DNA from: Bradyrhizobium sp. B124 | Lineage (GTDB): Bacteria; Pseudomonadota; Alphaproteobacteria; Rhizobiales; Xanthobacteraceae | DNA length: 64,000 bases | Direction: 5' to 3' | Assembly (NCBI RefSeq): GCF_038967635.1 | Contig: NZ_CP152413.1 | Coordinates: 7,630,001 to 7,694,000 of the forward strand | In this document: positions 27,424 through 37,235 of the stretch, in pieces | Layout of the letters: every line of letters starts with the position of its first letter | Position numbering within the stretch: the stretch's first letter is position 1 | The notes under the pieces: model-generated | What the model was told of the DNA's origin: nothing | Database searches by the model: none | What the model saw: the letters and a program-made list of their open reading frames with translations, nothing else | Program-made: the position numbers and the translations under genes

Positions 27424-28179
27424 GGCATCGATACCGATAATGATTCCGTGTCCATAAACGAGACGCTGAAAGCGTATTGTGAGCTGGCGAACATTGTGTT
27501 CACGCGTTACCGACCCTACCGCAAGAACGACCAGGCGTTTGTCGAACAGAAGAACGGAGCCGTGGTCCGACGCATGGTTGGTTATCGGCGGTTTGAGGGG
27601 CTCGAGGCGGCTGCGTTGCTCGCAGAACTCTATCGCTCAGTGCGCCTGTTCGTGAACTTCTTCCAGCCGTCGTTCAAGGTGATCGGAAAACAGCGCGATG
27701 GCGCACCCGTCCGTAAATCTTATAGTGCGCCGACGACGCCGCATCAGCGGCTGGCAGCCGACCGACGCACCCCCGATGCGGTTCGGGACCGGCTGCAGGA
27801 AATCTGCGTCAGCTTGGACCCGGTCGCGTTGCTGCGCGACATCGGGGCCGCGCAGCAAGGTCTGGCCGACCTCGCCGATGTGAAGCCGGCGGGTGGTTCG
27901 ATTGCTGCTGCGGCCCGACTTGGAAAGAGGGCGCATCTCGACCGACGGACCGGCCGATCCTCAAAGCGAAGCGAGATCGCCGTCGCCCTGATTCGCTCGT
28001 TCAGGCGCCCCCCGCAGCCGCAGGAGTGGTTCAAGGCCGAGCCGTGGCGAACCGGCGCCGAGTTCCTGACAAGGCTACAGGCGGAATATGCGGGCGCTTA
28101 CCCGGATAAGCTGCTGCGAACGCTTCAGCGCCGCCTCAAATCCAGGCGTAGCGAGCAGGCAAGCGCGCTGCTATTTTGA
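27424..28179 (+). pseudogene. Integrase-core transposase, 5'-truncated
   Basis: The frame opens after a stop at 27421 directly into GIDTDND, the second-Asp region of a DDE integrase core, and continues with TRYRPYRKNDQAFVEQKNGAVVRR, which carries the catalytic Glu. A long C-terminal region follows (EWFKAEPWRTGAEFLTRLQ, then PDKLLRTLQRR). The zinc-finger/HTH N-terminus and first Asp are gone, so it is an inactive fragment of about 250 residues. An in-frame GTG at 27448 is not a genuine start. The junction with the IS3 remnant lies just upstream, showing at least two insertions in this spot. Confidence 0.75.
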
Positions 28180-29398
28180 TCGGCGGATCATGCGGAGCGG
28201 TTCGACGAGGCACAGGTTGCGCGATGACAGCGGCCGCTCCCGGTACGGGGGGCCTGTCGTTGCGCAACCCCGGCCAGCTCTCCACGACTGGCCTCGCCGT
28301 ACCGACCCTCCGTCTTCTCGGGAGCAAGATAGATGAGGCAACGATCGCGTCTTCGGGAACATTCCTCCATGAGGCAATACGGCTTCCCAGCCAGATTGTC
28401 GCGCTATAAACCGAGCACTTGAGACTGTCGAGAATGTTGAGCGCCCAAGACATAGCGGCGATCTGGCTGCTTGTCTTTTATGCCAAAAAAAGCCGTTTGG
28501 CTCTGCGTCTTCGTCGGATCGTCTTTTTAGTCGGCAGCAGGTCATCTCCGGGAGGACGCACATCATAGCTTCGCCCAAAACAGTCACTCAGTTGAAACTG
28601 CCAAAGCATATTGTCGACGCTAAGACGGAGCTGGTGACCGCCAGGACTGGTTCAGGCGGAATCCTGCAGCGCGGCCCATGCGGCGTCCGCTCGAAGGCGG
28701 CGTGAACTTGGATAGAGCTTTTGCGAGGAGCAGGAGAAATTGCTCTTTGGTCTGCTACTAGCATGCAGGTAGGCTTGCAACTGCCGATGCTCGGGATCAC
28801 GCGCAACGTCGATTTTGGATTCGGTGGCTTCGCCTGCCTCGAGACTTCGATCACCGCACGGGCACCTAGACTCGTTGGCACGATGGGCGAAATCCGTCGA
28901 CCGCCCCTCAAGGACCCGTCGAGCTTGCGTACTGTCAGCCGTAGTCCAACTCCCGCATCGCTTCCCGGCCGGACCTGAGAAACCGAAGCTCGCAACGTAA
29001 GGCGCTTCCTCTAGACTAGTCGCCAAGGACGCAATCAGTCGGCGCGAGGCGCCGCTCCGCCGGGCACTCCGGATAGCCTCTGAAAGAAGGCCCTTCTCGA
29101 TCGGTTTGGCCAGATGCGTAATTTGGTACGAAACGTACCGTTGTGACGCTAATGTAACACTACGGTCGAGCGCCTTTGCGCGGTGGTCCGTTTCGCACCG
29201 AGTTTGTTCCACCTTTCTCGGGGCAATCTGGCAACCTACTTGCGCGAGCGGCGGAGTCGTCCGCGCTGCAACGTCGCTGGATCATATCAGTGATCTTTCT
29301 ACGGGGCCCCGCAAGTCGAGAATGGTTGGGGGCGGGAGGTGTCTGGTCGCTCTGAGGAGTGATCAGCCACTTCGGGGGGAGCATTTTGGAGGACTATT
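28180..29398. other. Long intergenic region between transposase debris and porin
   Basis: About 1.2 kb without a gene I can support. Frames on both strands are short or of unconvincing composition; the longest (28588-29212, minus) is Ser/Arg-rich without a family look. The last part must contain the porin promoter and untranslated leader; a strong Shine-Dalgarno (GGAGGA, 29388-29393) precedes the porin start. Confidence 0.6.
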
Positions 29399-30931
29399 AT
29401 GAGGGTTATGAAGAGCCTTTTGCTCAGTTCGGCCGTGGGCCTGATCTCCTTTGCGGCGCAGGCCGCAGATCTGCCGATCAAAGCAAAGGCGATCGAGTAC
29501 GTTAAGGTCTGTTCGCTGTATGGGCCGGGATTTTACTACATCCCGGGCACGGACACGTGCATCAAACTCGGTGGTTATACGCGTGCCTGGGCCGACTTCA
29601 ACTCGAACAGTCTCGGTCTCAATCCCGATTCTGGTGCGGGTGGTGCCGCGAACCGCTTCACCAACTACTATACGTACCGTGCCCGCGAACTCGTCAACAT
29701 TGATACGCGCACCGCATCGGAGTACGGCACCGTTCGTACCTTTTTCACTGGCGTGTTTCAATGGACGTCGGGGACTTATAGCGGGCTAGGAAATGGCTCG
29801 ACTGTCTACCAATCGATCGGCGGTGTTACGGCGCCTAACAATGCTAACCCGGGAGCTGTTGCTGGTGGTACGGTGGGCGTCTGGAACGCCTTTATTCAGT
29901 TTGCTGGCTTTACCTTCGGTAAGGTGGCTTCGCAGTTCGCTACGCCTTGGATGGAATATCCAGGCAACTTCAGCGAATTGCCTGGCAGCACCGGCTTCGA
30001 CCAAGTTAACCAGGTGGCCTACACTGCCAACTTCGGTCAGGGCGTCACGTTCTCTGTCTCGGCTGAAGATCAGGTCCAGCATAGCACAACCAATATCTGG
30101 AATGTGAGCGCGGCGAGCGCTGCCGGCCTCGCGACCGGTACTTACGGTGGCAACGACATCGCCGGTACCGTCGCTCCCGACTTCGTCGCGGCGCTTCGTG
30201 TCGACCAATCCTGGGGTCTTTTCCAGGCGTCGGTTGCGGCCCATGACAATCACGCCGCCTATTACGGGGCAACCGAGCTGACAGGTCATCCGGACGACAA
30301 ATGGGGTTGGGCTGCTCAGCTCGGATTGTCCATCAAAAACATCCCGACCGGTCCTGGCGACTCGATCAACTTGACTGCGGTCTACGCCAACGGTGCAAGC
30401 CGTTATGTCTTCAACCCCTATATGTTCAGCACCTACGCAAGGTACAGCGGGACCAACGTGCCGGGCGCGTACCAGAGCCTCGGAATTGGCGGAATTTCTG
30501 ACTCGGTGTTCATCGCGGGCTCGGGCCAGGAGTTGACGACGACGTTCGGCGGCAACGGCGCTTATAACCACAACTGGAACGCATATTGGGCCAGCAGTGT
30601 GTTCGGTGGCATTGGCGCGGTGCGTTATAATGGCAATGCGAAGAGCTACATCTGCGGTGCGTTCGTTGCGACTCTCTCGCTTTCGAGCGGGCTTGCCGGC
30701 TGTAATCCCGACTTCAACTATGCCGTTGTCGGTACAAAAACCACCTGGACGCCGGTCAAGAACCTGACCTTCGGAGCGGAAGTCACCTACGGCTTGCTGG
30801 ACCAGAAGTACGCCGGCGGAAGCACGGTGGTCCTGCCGCTGCAATCGGGTATCGGCAAACCGGCGGGGGTGTATGAGCTGAAGGATCAGGGCAGCTTTGC
30901 GCTCCAGCTCTGGGCCCAGCATAACTTCTGA
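29399..30931 (+). CDS. Outer-membrane porin (alphaproteobacterial Porin_2 family)
   Basis: A 510-residue beta-barrel porin. The signal peptide ends at AAQA, giving a mature N-terminus ADLPIKAKAIEYVKVCSLYGPGFYYIPGTDTC typical of rhizobial porins, with the paired Cys and the CIKLGGYTRAW first strand. Alternating amphipathic strands continue to a terminal Phe (LWAQHNF), the usual outer-membrane insertion signal. It would form a trimeric general diffusion channel. The Shine-Dalgarno GGAGGA favours the ATG at 29399 over the one at 29408. It is a single-gene unit, followed by a hairpin at 30988. Confidence 0.95.
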   Translation: MRVMKSLLLSSAVGLISFAAQAADLPIKAKAIEYVKVCSLYGPGFYYIPGTDTCIKLGGYTRAWADFNSNSLGLNPDSGAGGAANRFTNYYTYRARELVNIDTRTASEYGTVRTFFTGVFQWTSGTYSGLGNGSTVYQSIGGVTAPNNANPGAVAGGTVGVWNAFIQFAGFTFGKVASQFATPWMEYPGNFSELPGSTGFDQVNQVAYTANFGQGVTFSVSAEDQVQHSTTNIWNVSAASAAGLATGTYGGNDIAGTVAPDFVAALRVDQSWGLFQASVAAHDNHAAYYGATELTGHPDDKWGWAAQLGLSIKNIPTGPGDSINLTAVYANGASRYVFNPYMFSTYARYSGTNVPGAYQSLGIGGISDSVFIAGSGQELTTTFGGNGAYNHNWNAYWASSVFGGIGAVRYNGNAKSYICGAFVATLSLSSGLAGCNPDFNYAVVGTKTTWTPVKNLTFGAEVTYGLLDQKYAGGSTVVLPLQSGIGKPAGVYELKDQGSFALQLWAQHNF

Positions 30932-30987
30932 GACTTAGTCAAACCAGCAACCAGGAGGTGGGTCTCTCCTCAGTTGACCTCCTGTAG

Positions 30988-31013
30988 GGCCGCCGGCATG
31001 CCCGCCGGCGGCC
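30988..31013 (+). terminator. Hairpin downstream of the porin gene
   Basis: A perfect 10-bp inverted repeat (GGCCGCCGGC, six-base loop ATGCCC, GCCGGCGGCC) lies 57 bases after the porin stop. There is no T-run after it, so it may be a transcript-stabilising or Rho-assisted end rather than a classic intrinsic terminator. Confidence 0.55.
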
Positions 31014-31424
31014 TACGAGCTGTCGAGCTCCTCCACGCTGTCTTGCGGAGCTTTCGGACAGCATAGGACTGACATGTCGTTCGCCCATCTGTGCCACGAG
31101 CATTACGTGAACGTCGCGAGCATCAGAATTGAAACACCGAGCGCGGCAGGCGGAAGCAGCGACTCTGCCTCTTTGACAATGCTGCAGGAAATGCTTCGCC
31201 TTATGCAGATGAACCGGTCGCGCCTTCCCTCGATCGGCCGCACACGATCAGCCGTGTATGAAGCATGATCAGCGTTAGATCAAAGCAACCGGATCAAATC
31301 AGTGGTTCGAACCTGGTGGATCTGATTCCGTTGGTGTGCTTGTGCTGGGCGCACCTGGGAATGGTATGTTGCCGCAATTGTTTTCATCGAAAAACGAAGA
31401 CAAAGACCAAAGCGGAGAGAAGCT
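31014..31424. other. Intergenic region upstream of SDR gene
   Basis: Contains a 64-codon frame at 31074-31268 (ending RSRLPSIGRTRSAVYEA) with no recognisable family, and a short palindrome GGTTCGAACC at 31304-31313 within a T-arm-like context that does not fold as a tRNA. Nothing else is supported. Confidence 0.45.
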
Positions 31425-32180
31425 ATGACTGAAACAGTCAAGATCGCAGTGGTGACCGGCGCAGGGACCGGCGTTGGACGTGCGGCGTCGCTAGCTTTGA
31501 TGGGCGCGGGCTTTACCGTCGTGCTCGTCGGTCGCCGCCCGGAGATGCTGGAGGAAACCCAAAAGCTCGGCCAGCATATTGGTAAAAGTCTGGTCGTGAC
31601 GGCTGACATGGCCAGTCCGGACGCGATCGCGGCCCTGTTTGAGAGAGTGAAGCAAACCTATGGCCGGCTCGACATGCTGTTCAACAATGCCGGCGTGGGC
31701 GCGCCGCCGGTGAATCTTGAGGATCTGCCACTTTCGCAGTGGCAGGCCGCGGTCAATACCAATCTCACCGGTCCTTTCCTGTGCACCCAGCACGCCTTCC
31801 GCATCATGAAGGACCAGAAGCCCCGCGGGGGGCGCATCATCAATAACGGCTCGATCTCCGCGCACGCGCCGCGGCCGTTTTCCTCGGCCTATACTGCAAC
31901 CAAGCACGCCATCACCGGTCTGACCAAGGCCTCCAACCTGGATGGCCGTATGTATGACATCGCGGTTGGGCAAATCGATATCGGCAATGCCGCAACCACG
32001 ATGACCGATCCTATGCGCGATGGCATATTACAGCCCGACGGCCGCAAGGTCTCCGAGCCGCGCATGGATACGAAGCTGGTTGGAGACGCCGTGGCCTATA
32101 TGGCGACGCTGCCTTTGGAAGCTAACGTGCTGTTCATGACGGTGATGGCAACGAAGATGCCGTTCGTGGGACGCGGTTAG
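31425..32180 (+). CDS. Short-chain dehydrogenase/reductase
   Basis: A 251-residue classical SDR. The NAD(P)-binding motif TGAGTGVG is at residues 11-18, NNAG follows in the middle, the catalytic Ser lies in NGSISAHAP, and the active-site YxxxK is Y156-TAT-K160. An Arg pair after VLVG (GRRPEM) suggests possible NADP preference. The substrate is unknown. The gene is preceded by a purine-rich ribosome site (GGAGAG) and is not tightly linked to its neighbours; the MFS gene begins 186 bases downstream on the same strand. Confidence 0.92.
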   Translation: MTETVKIAVVTGAGTGVGRAASLALMGAGFTVVLVGRRPEMLEETQKLGQHIGKSLVVTADMASPDAIAALFERVKQTYGRLDMLFNNAGVGAPPVNLEDLPLSQWQAAVNTNLTGPFLCTQHAFRIMKDQKPRGGRIINNGSISAHAPRPFSSAYTATKHAITGLTKASNLDGRMYDIAVGQIDIGNAATTMTDPMRDGILQPDGRKVSEPRMDTKLVGDAVAYMATLPLEANVLFMTVMATKMPFVGRG

Positions 32181-32366
32181 TCGAGAGACCGGTATCGGCG
32201 AGAAGGTCGCTCGAGGGGCGACGAGGGGGCGCTCGGAGATTCGGCGACGAGATCGTCAAGGCATGTCGAGACGCAAAGCTGGTCATCCGCGACAAAACAT
32301 CTGTTTGAATAGCATCGACTCTGTCCGAATATTAAGCAGGAGCAAGACGGCGAGGCAGGAGCCGAT

Positions 32367-34043
32367 ATGACTAAACCGCGGGCCTTTAGCGCTGAGGGGA
32401 TCACCGCGCCGTTACGTTTTCCGGTCTTCCGGCGCATCTGGCTGGCAAGCCTGTTATCGAACCTCGGCACTCTGATTCAGGGGATTGGTGCCGCATGGGC
32501 CATGACCCAAATGACGTCGTCAGCCGGCATGGTCGCGCTGGTGCAGACTGCCCTGATGCTCCCCGTCATGCTGATTTCGATGCCGGCCGGTGCGATCGCC
32601 GACATGTACGACCGACGCGCCGTTGCGCTGATCGCACTCGGTGTAGCGCTTGCTGGGGCCACGACATTGACGACACTTGCCTGGGCGGGTCTCGTCACGC
32701 CAACCCTGTTGCTGGCATTATGCTTTGTCGTCGGTAGTGGTACGGCTCTAATGGGACCCGCTTGGCAGTCCTCGGTCGCGGAGCAGGCGCCATTGGAAAC
32801 GTTGCCGGCGGCAATAGCGCTCAATGGCATCAGCTACAACATTGCGCGCAGCGTTGGACCCGCCGTCGGCGGTATTGTGGTTGCGTACGCCGGTGCCGCG
32901 GCGGCGTTTGCGCTGAATGCGCTCCTCTGTTTGCCGCTGATGGTCGCGCTGTTCCTGTGGAAACGCATCGCTCAACCATCGCGTCTGCCGCCCGAAAGGC
33001 TGGGGCGCGCCATCGTTTCCGGCGTGCGGTACATTGCCAATTCACCACCGATCAAGATCGTGCTGGCCCGTGCCATGGTGACCGGGGTCATCAGCAGCGC
33101 GGTCATCGCGCTGATGCCGCTGGTCGTGCGCGATCTCCTGCAGGGAGGAGCACAGACCTACGGCATGCTTCTTGGTGTCTTTGGGCTCGGAGCGATTCTC
33201 GGAGCGCTTGGTTTCGCGCAGATCCGCAAATGCATGACCGGTGAGGCGGCAATCCGTGCTTGCGGGCTCGCGATGGGCGGCGCGATTGCTGCGGTAGCGC
33301 TGAGCCGTCAGCCGGTGTTGACCGCCGTCGCGCTGGTCCTCGCGGGAGCCATGTGGACGATGGCGTGGACGCTCTTTAGCATTGGCGTACAACTCTCGGC
33401 ACCTCGCTGGGTTGCCGGCCGTTCGATCGCAGCCTACCAGGCAGCGAGTTCAGGTGGAATCGCTATCGGCAGTTGGGGCTGGGGCAATCTGACCGATGTC
33501 GCCGGTGTAGAAATAACGCTGCTGGTTGCGGCGGCCTTGATGTTCGTCTCACCGCTTCTTGGGCTCTGGCTGCGTATGCCGCCCGTCGGAGCGCGAGGCG
33601 AGGAGTCCGAGATATTGGATGATCCCAAAATACGGCTGCCTCTGACCGGACGCAGCGGACCCTTGGTTGTCGAAGTCGAATATCGCGTGGCGCAGGAGCA
33701 GGCACGGGCTTTTCATAACATCATGCAAGATGTGCAGCTGTTCCGGAAACGCAACGGCGCTTACGGCTGGTCGATCGCGCGCGACATTGCCGATCCCGAG
33801 GTATGGATCGAGCGATATCATTGCCCGACCTGGCTCGACTATTTGCGCCAGCGCAACCGGTCCACGCAGTCGGAGCGCGCGATGGAGAAGCGGGCGATCG
33901 ATTTCCACATCGGTTCCGATCCTGTGCGCGTCCGCCGCATGCTCGAGCGGCCATTTGGTTCGGTGCCTTGGGAAGGCGACACGCCCGGCCGTGCCACGGA
34001 AGACGTGGTGTCGATCGCCTCAAGCGCAGGCGGAGGCCAATAG
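32367..34043 (+). CDS. MFS transporter (MFS_3/EntS-like) with extra C-terminal domain
   Basis: A 558-residue protein. Residues about 15-410 form a 12-helix MFS_3-type exporter (FRRIWLASLLSNLGTLIQGIGAAW, AGAIADMYDRRAV as the A-motif region). Residues about 430-558 are a soluble C-terminal domain: VVEVEYRVAQEQARAFHNIM, YGWSIARDIADPEVWIERYHC, resembling the ferredoxin-like antibiotic biosynthesis monooxygenase fold often found at the end of this subfamily. The substrate is unknown; export of a small organic compound or siderophore is typical. The ATG at 32367 precedes KPRAFSAEGITAPLRFPVFRR. Confidence 0.9.
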   Translation: MTKPRAFSAEGITAPLRFPVFRRIWLASLLSNLGTLIQGIGAAWAMTQMTSSAGMVALVQTALMLPVMLISMPAGAIADMYDRRAVALIALGVALAGATTLTTLAWAGLVTPTLLLALCFVVGSGTALMGPAWQSSVAEQAPLETLPAAIALNGISYNIARSVGPAVGGIVVAYAGAAAAFALNALLCLPLMVALFLWKRIAQPSRLPPERLGRAIVSGVRYIANSPPIKIVLARAMVTGVISSAVIALMPLVVRDLLQGGAQTYGMLLGVFGLGAILGALGFAQIRKCMTGEAAIRACGLAMGGAIAAVALSRQPVLTAVALVLAGAMWTMAWTLFSIGVQLSAPRWVAGRSIAAYQAASSGGIAIGSWGWGNLTDVAGVEITLLVAAALMFVSPLLGLWLRMPPVGARGEESEILDDPKIRLPLTGRSGPLVVEVEYRVAQEQARAFHNIMQDVQLFRKRNGAYGWSIARDIADPEVWIERYHCPTWLDYLRQRNRSTQSERAMEKRAIDFHIGSDPVRVRRMLERPFGSVPWEGDTPGRATEDVVSIASSAGGGQ

Positions 34044-34170
34044 GAGTTCCTCGGCGGATGTGAGCGAGATTAGCGATCAAGAAACACCTATCGCGAGCTG
34101 CGATCGCCAAAGCCCATATTATAGCTCTTGGAGGCTCGACTGATCGCCGCGGAAATGAGTGCAACCGGCA

Positions 34171-34923
34171 TCACAAGGGCTGGGGATGTCGCTGACCTGC
34201 TGGCGCCACTGCCGGAATTGCCACATCCGTTGACGCATAAGCATTGGAAATAAGCTTGTAGCAACAACACGCCCACTGCTCGAGGTGCTTGCGTTCATCG
34301 ATCTGCAGGATGCCGCGTGCCTTGCGAATCAAACCTTTGTCCTCGAAGCGGTTTAGCGTCTCCGTTACCCCCGCGCGGCGTAATCCCAGGAGTGAGGAAA
34401 GGTAGTCATGGGTGGTTGGCAGGAGATGAGAGGCGCTCGCATCACTTGCCAAACAGAGCCAGGATGCAATCCGTTTGTCGCGGTCGTGCCGAACGCCGCA
34501 CAATGCCATCTGAGCACAATGCAGGCTCAGCGCTTGCACATAGCGGGAGAGCTGCTCGCGGATTTCGGCGCGTTCATTCATAAGCTTGCGCAAATCGTCG
34601 ACATGAATTCTGTGCGCGCTTCCGGGAAATAGCACGACGGCTTGATGGGTCGAGCAATGACCTCCGAGCAAGAATGAAGCGCCAACCGCGCCGCGAAACC
34701 CGATCAGCGCAGTTTCAAGCATGCTCCCCTCTGCGACAATTCTCAGGGAGACAAGGCCCGACTCGATGAAATAGACGTATTCGAGGGGCTTCTTTGGCTC
34801 GTGCAGAACCTGACGTTCTCGCAACAGGATAGGCTCAAGAAACGGCCCCATAGCAGCGAGATCCTCAAGAGAGACGCTCGCCAAAATCGTGTTCTTGACA
34901 GATGTCCGCGTGTGGGGGCGCAC
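34171..34923 (-). CDS. Crp/Fnr-family transcriptional regulator, copy 1
   Basis: A 250-residue regulator with an N-terminal cyclic-nucleotide-binding-like barrel (VYFIESGLVSLRIVAEGSMLETALIGFRGAVG) and a C-terminal winged helix (HDYLSSLLGLRRAGVTETLNRFEDKGLI). It lacks the N-terminal Cys cluster of Fnr and the classic cAMP-binding signature, so the ligand is unknown. A Cys-rich tail (WACCCYKLI) near the C-terminus is odd and is shared with the close paralogue at 63030. The start is GTG, matching the paralogue's start. It is a single gene, convergent with the MFS gene. Confidence 0.9.
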   Translation of the reverse strand: MRPHTRTSVKNTILASVSLEDLAAMGPFLEPILLRERQVLHEPKKPLEYVYFIESGLVSLRIVAEGSMLETALIGFRGAVGASFLLGGHCSTHQAVVLFPGSAHRIHVDDLRKLMNERAEIREQLSRYVQALSLHCAQMALCGVRHDRDKRIASWLCLASDASASHLLPTTHDYLSSLLGLRRAGVTETLNRFEDKGLIRKARGILQIDERKHLEQWACCCYKLISNAYASTDVAIPAVAPAGQRHPQPL

Positions 34924-35272
34924 GTTTCGTTCCTGATTGTTCTTCCCGACTGATGCAACTGAATGGTGGGGCTAGATCCCTCAGTTGTATCCGGTGCGAG
35001 ATGCTGCTCCGCGCAGTGCTTCAATGGGCTTTGCGAACACGAATTTGGTTTTCAACGCGGACCCCGCCATCCCGGCTGCTGGCCTGATCGAGGCGCAGCC
35101 CAGTGGCGAGCGACGACTTGGTCCAGACTGGCCAATCCTCGCGAGTGGTTCCCCCTTGATTTGTGTCTACTTATTGGTATTGACAAATTAGTATCTACAG
35201 ATTAGCACTTACATATAAGTATACACAAGAGCCTCGCCGGTCTCCGTCGAGGGTCGGGTTGGAAACACAAGC
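34924..35272. promoter_or_regulatory. Divergent regulatory region of Crp/Fnr copy 1 and GntR gene, with candidate GntR operator
   Basis: The 349-base region holds no gene. Next to the GntR start an unusually AT-rich block (about 35165-35225) contains TTGACA (35180-35185), a perfect inverted repeat ACTTA-CATA-TAAGT (35207-35220), and the facing elements TACTTAT and ATTAGTA (about 35169-35193). GntR/HutC proteins bind such short palindromes, so autoregulation of the GntR-Rieske operon is likely (inference). Confidence 0.5.
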
Positions 35273-36019
35273 ATGATGGCTCGGTATGTCGCTGTGGCCG
35301 ACGAGTTGAGGGCCCAGATCGAGGGTCTGGGCTTCAATTCGCTGTTGCCCAGCGAGGATCAGCTTGCTCGGCGCTTCAATGTCAGCAGGGTCACCGTCCG
35401 ACGCGCTCTTGCGGTGTTGGAGACCAGTGGGCTCGTGGACCGGCAGCGCGGCCGGGGGACCATCGTCAACCCACCCAGGGTGGTGCGTTCACTGATGCCC
35501 TTGTTGCCGATCGAGCAGGATTTTGCGCGGCGAGGGATCAAGATGCGCTCCGAGGTCTTGTCGGTGGAGCGCAGTGCCGATGCTCCCGGTCACGTCCTGG
35601 AAAAGCTGCGGCGCACGCGTTCGGATGCAATCTCGGTCGTCACCTTGCTTCGCAGTGTCGAGGACAGGGTGATCTCGTTTGATCGTCGCTACGTCCCGGA
35701 TTCAATCATCGATGACGTTGACCTGAGCAAGATCGGTACTGTGCCGGCCGGAATATTGTTCGGCCGCTGCGCAAAGCTGCCAATCACCGAGCACAAGATG
35801 GAGCTGGAGTTTGCGCCGGCTTCGCTCGATGAAGCGAAGATCCTGGGGGTGACCCCCGGCACGATGATCGTGGTCAGCACCGGTACTGACTATTTGCAAA
35901 ATGGTGAGTCGTGGGCCTTCACGGCGATGCATTACCGCATCGACCGCGTCAAATTCTCGTATGCCTCCCGCTACTCGCCCGGTGAGTTGGGTCCCCAGAT
36001 GGAAAGGGAAGAGCCATGA
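35273..36019 (+). CDS. GntR/HutC-family transcriptional regulator
   Basis: A 248-residue regulator with an N-terminal GntR winged helix (PSEDQLARRFNVSRVTVRRAL, GLVDRQRGRGTIV) and a C-terminal UTRA ligand-binding domain (ISFDRRYVPDSI, then MHYRIDRVKFSY). It would respond to a small effector related to the downstream pathway. Its stop overlaps the Rieske oxygenase start (ATGA), so the two are co-translated and it is the presumed local regulator. Either ATG (35273 or 35276) could be used. Confidence 0.92.
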   Translation: MMARYVAVADELRAQIEGLGFNSLLPSEDQLARRFNVSRVTVRRALAVLETSGLVDRQRGRGTIVNPPRVVRSLMPLLPIEQDFARRGIKMRSEVLSVERSADAPGHVLEKLRRTRSDAISVVTLLRSVEDRVISFDRRYVPDSIIDDVDLSKIGTVPAGILFGRCAKLPITEHKMELEFAPASLDEAKILGVTPGTMIVVSTGTDYLQNGESWAFTAMHYRIDRVKFSYASRYSPGELGPQMEREEP

Positions 36020-37137
36020 ATAGCACGCAGGCAACCTTGCTGGCCAACACGCAAGCCGATTTCGAACGGGCGTCAACGATGCCGGGCTTCTGCTACACGT
36101 CCCCCGAGTGGTACGAGCGGGAAGTCGAGAGCATTTTCACCAAGGAGTGGATTTGCGTCGGGCGCGAAGAGCAGATTCCTAATGCTGGTGATTATTTCCG
36201 CTTCGACATTGTCGGCGAGCCGCTCGTTATCGTGCGGGACGGCAAGGGTGTCGTCCGTGCGCATAGCGCAGTCTGCCGGCACCGTGGCGCCATTCTTGCG
36301 CAAGGCAAGGGTAAGTGCCGTGCTTTCATCTGCCCGTATCATAGCTGGACCTACGCTCTTTCCGGCGAGCTGGTTTCGGTGCCCGGCTCGCCTGATCCAA
36401 TGGATCACGCAGCCGGTTTTGATCCGAAGAACTATGGCTTGGTTTCGCATCGCACAGAGCTTTGGGAAGGCTTCATCTTCGTCAACTTCGACCGTAACGC
36501 CAGGCCGTTGATCGAGTGGCTCGGCGACCTGCCGGATTTGGTCAAGAACTACAAGCTTGCGAGCATGCGGCTAACACACAGCCACGTGAAGACCATCGAG
36601 TGTAATTGGAAGGTCTATTTTGAGAACTCGATGGAGAATTATCATGTTGCCACCGTGCATACGAAACATCTCGCGGGCAAAACGACTGTATCGGAATTTC
36701 CAAAGACAACCGGGCCTTATTTCCCCCTCTTTGTCCCTGCGGGCATTACCGCCTTCTCGGACTTGCCCGTGATCGAGACCCTGTCGGAGCGCGAGGCAAG
36801 TGGCACCTTTCATTTGCTGGTTCAGCCCAATCTGCAATTGATCCTGACCTCGACCTATCTCTACTACCGCCAATATCTGCCTCAGGGGCCCAATAAGCTC
36901 GCGCTCGTGCACAATTGGTGTTTCCCGGAGACCACGACCAAGCGACCGGGTTTCGCGGAGGTGGCGGCAAGCTATTACGACCGGTATGAGGCCGTGCTGC
37001 AGGAAGACATGGATGTGGCGCCTCTTGTGCAGCAAGGGCAGCGATCTCGCTTTTGCGTGCCGGGCCGTTATGCCGATGAGGAAATCCTCATCCATCGCTT
37101 CGCCAACTACGTCATCGGCAAGGTCACGGCAAAGTAG
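36016..37137 (+). CDS. Rieske non-haem iron oxygenase, quaternary-amine type
   Basis: A 373-residue oxygenase alpha subunit. The Rieske [2Fe-2S] ligands are C87-x-H89 and C106-xx-H109 (CRHRG, CPYHSW). The catalytic iron ligands are H210 and H215 (ENYHVATVH). The residue bridging the two centres, Asp in most ring-hydroxylating oxygenases, is Glu here (E207). Glu at this place is reported for the carnitine/glycine-betaine/stachydrine monooxygenase group, whose length (about 370 in CntA) also fits. An N-demethylation or C-N cleavage on a quaternary amine is therefore likelier than aromatic dihydroxylation. The reductase is at 40078. Confidence 0.88.
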   Translation: MNSTQATLLANTQADFERASTMPGFCYTSPEWYEREVESIFTKEWICVGREEQIPNAGDYFRFDIVGEPLVIVRDGKGVVRAHSAVCRHRGAILAQGKGKCRAFICPYHSWTYALSGELVSVPGSPDPMDHAAGFDPKNYGLVSHRTELWEGFIFVNFDRNARPLIEWLGDLPDLVKNYKLASMRLTHSHVKTIECNWKVYFENSMENYHVATVHTKHLAGKTTVSEFPKTTGPYFPLFVPAGITAFSDLPVIETLSEREASGTFHLLVQPNLQLILTSTYLYYRQYLPQGPNKLALVHNWCFPETTTKRPGFAEVAASYYDRYEAVLQEDMDVAPLVQQGQRSRFCVPGRYADEEILIHRFANYVIGKVTAK

Positions 37138-37235
37138 CGAACGAGACCGAAGCGGTCCGCGAGATTTCAATCTCGATGCACGAACAGATCCCGGTCCAAG
37201 CGGCCGACGAACAGCATATCTGGGAGTAACCTTTG

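Noticed and set aside
28588..29212. Minus-strand frame in the region before the porin
   Set aside because: Composition is Ser/Arg/Ala-rich with no motif or ribosome site; treated as non-coding.
29786..30922. 378-codon minus-strand frame opposite the porin gene
   Set aside because: It is the codon-bias shadow of a porin with a clear signal peptide and C-terminal Phe; the antisense translation has no family features.
31290..31330. tRNA-like T-arm GGTTCGAACC
   Set aside because: The flanking five-base stems do not pair and no anticodon or acceptor arms could be drawn on either strand.
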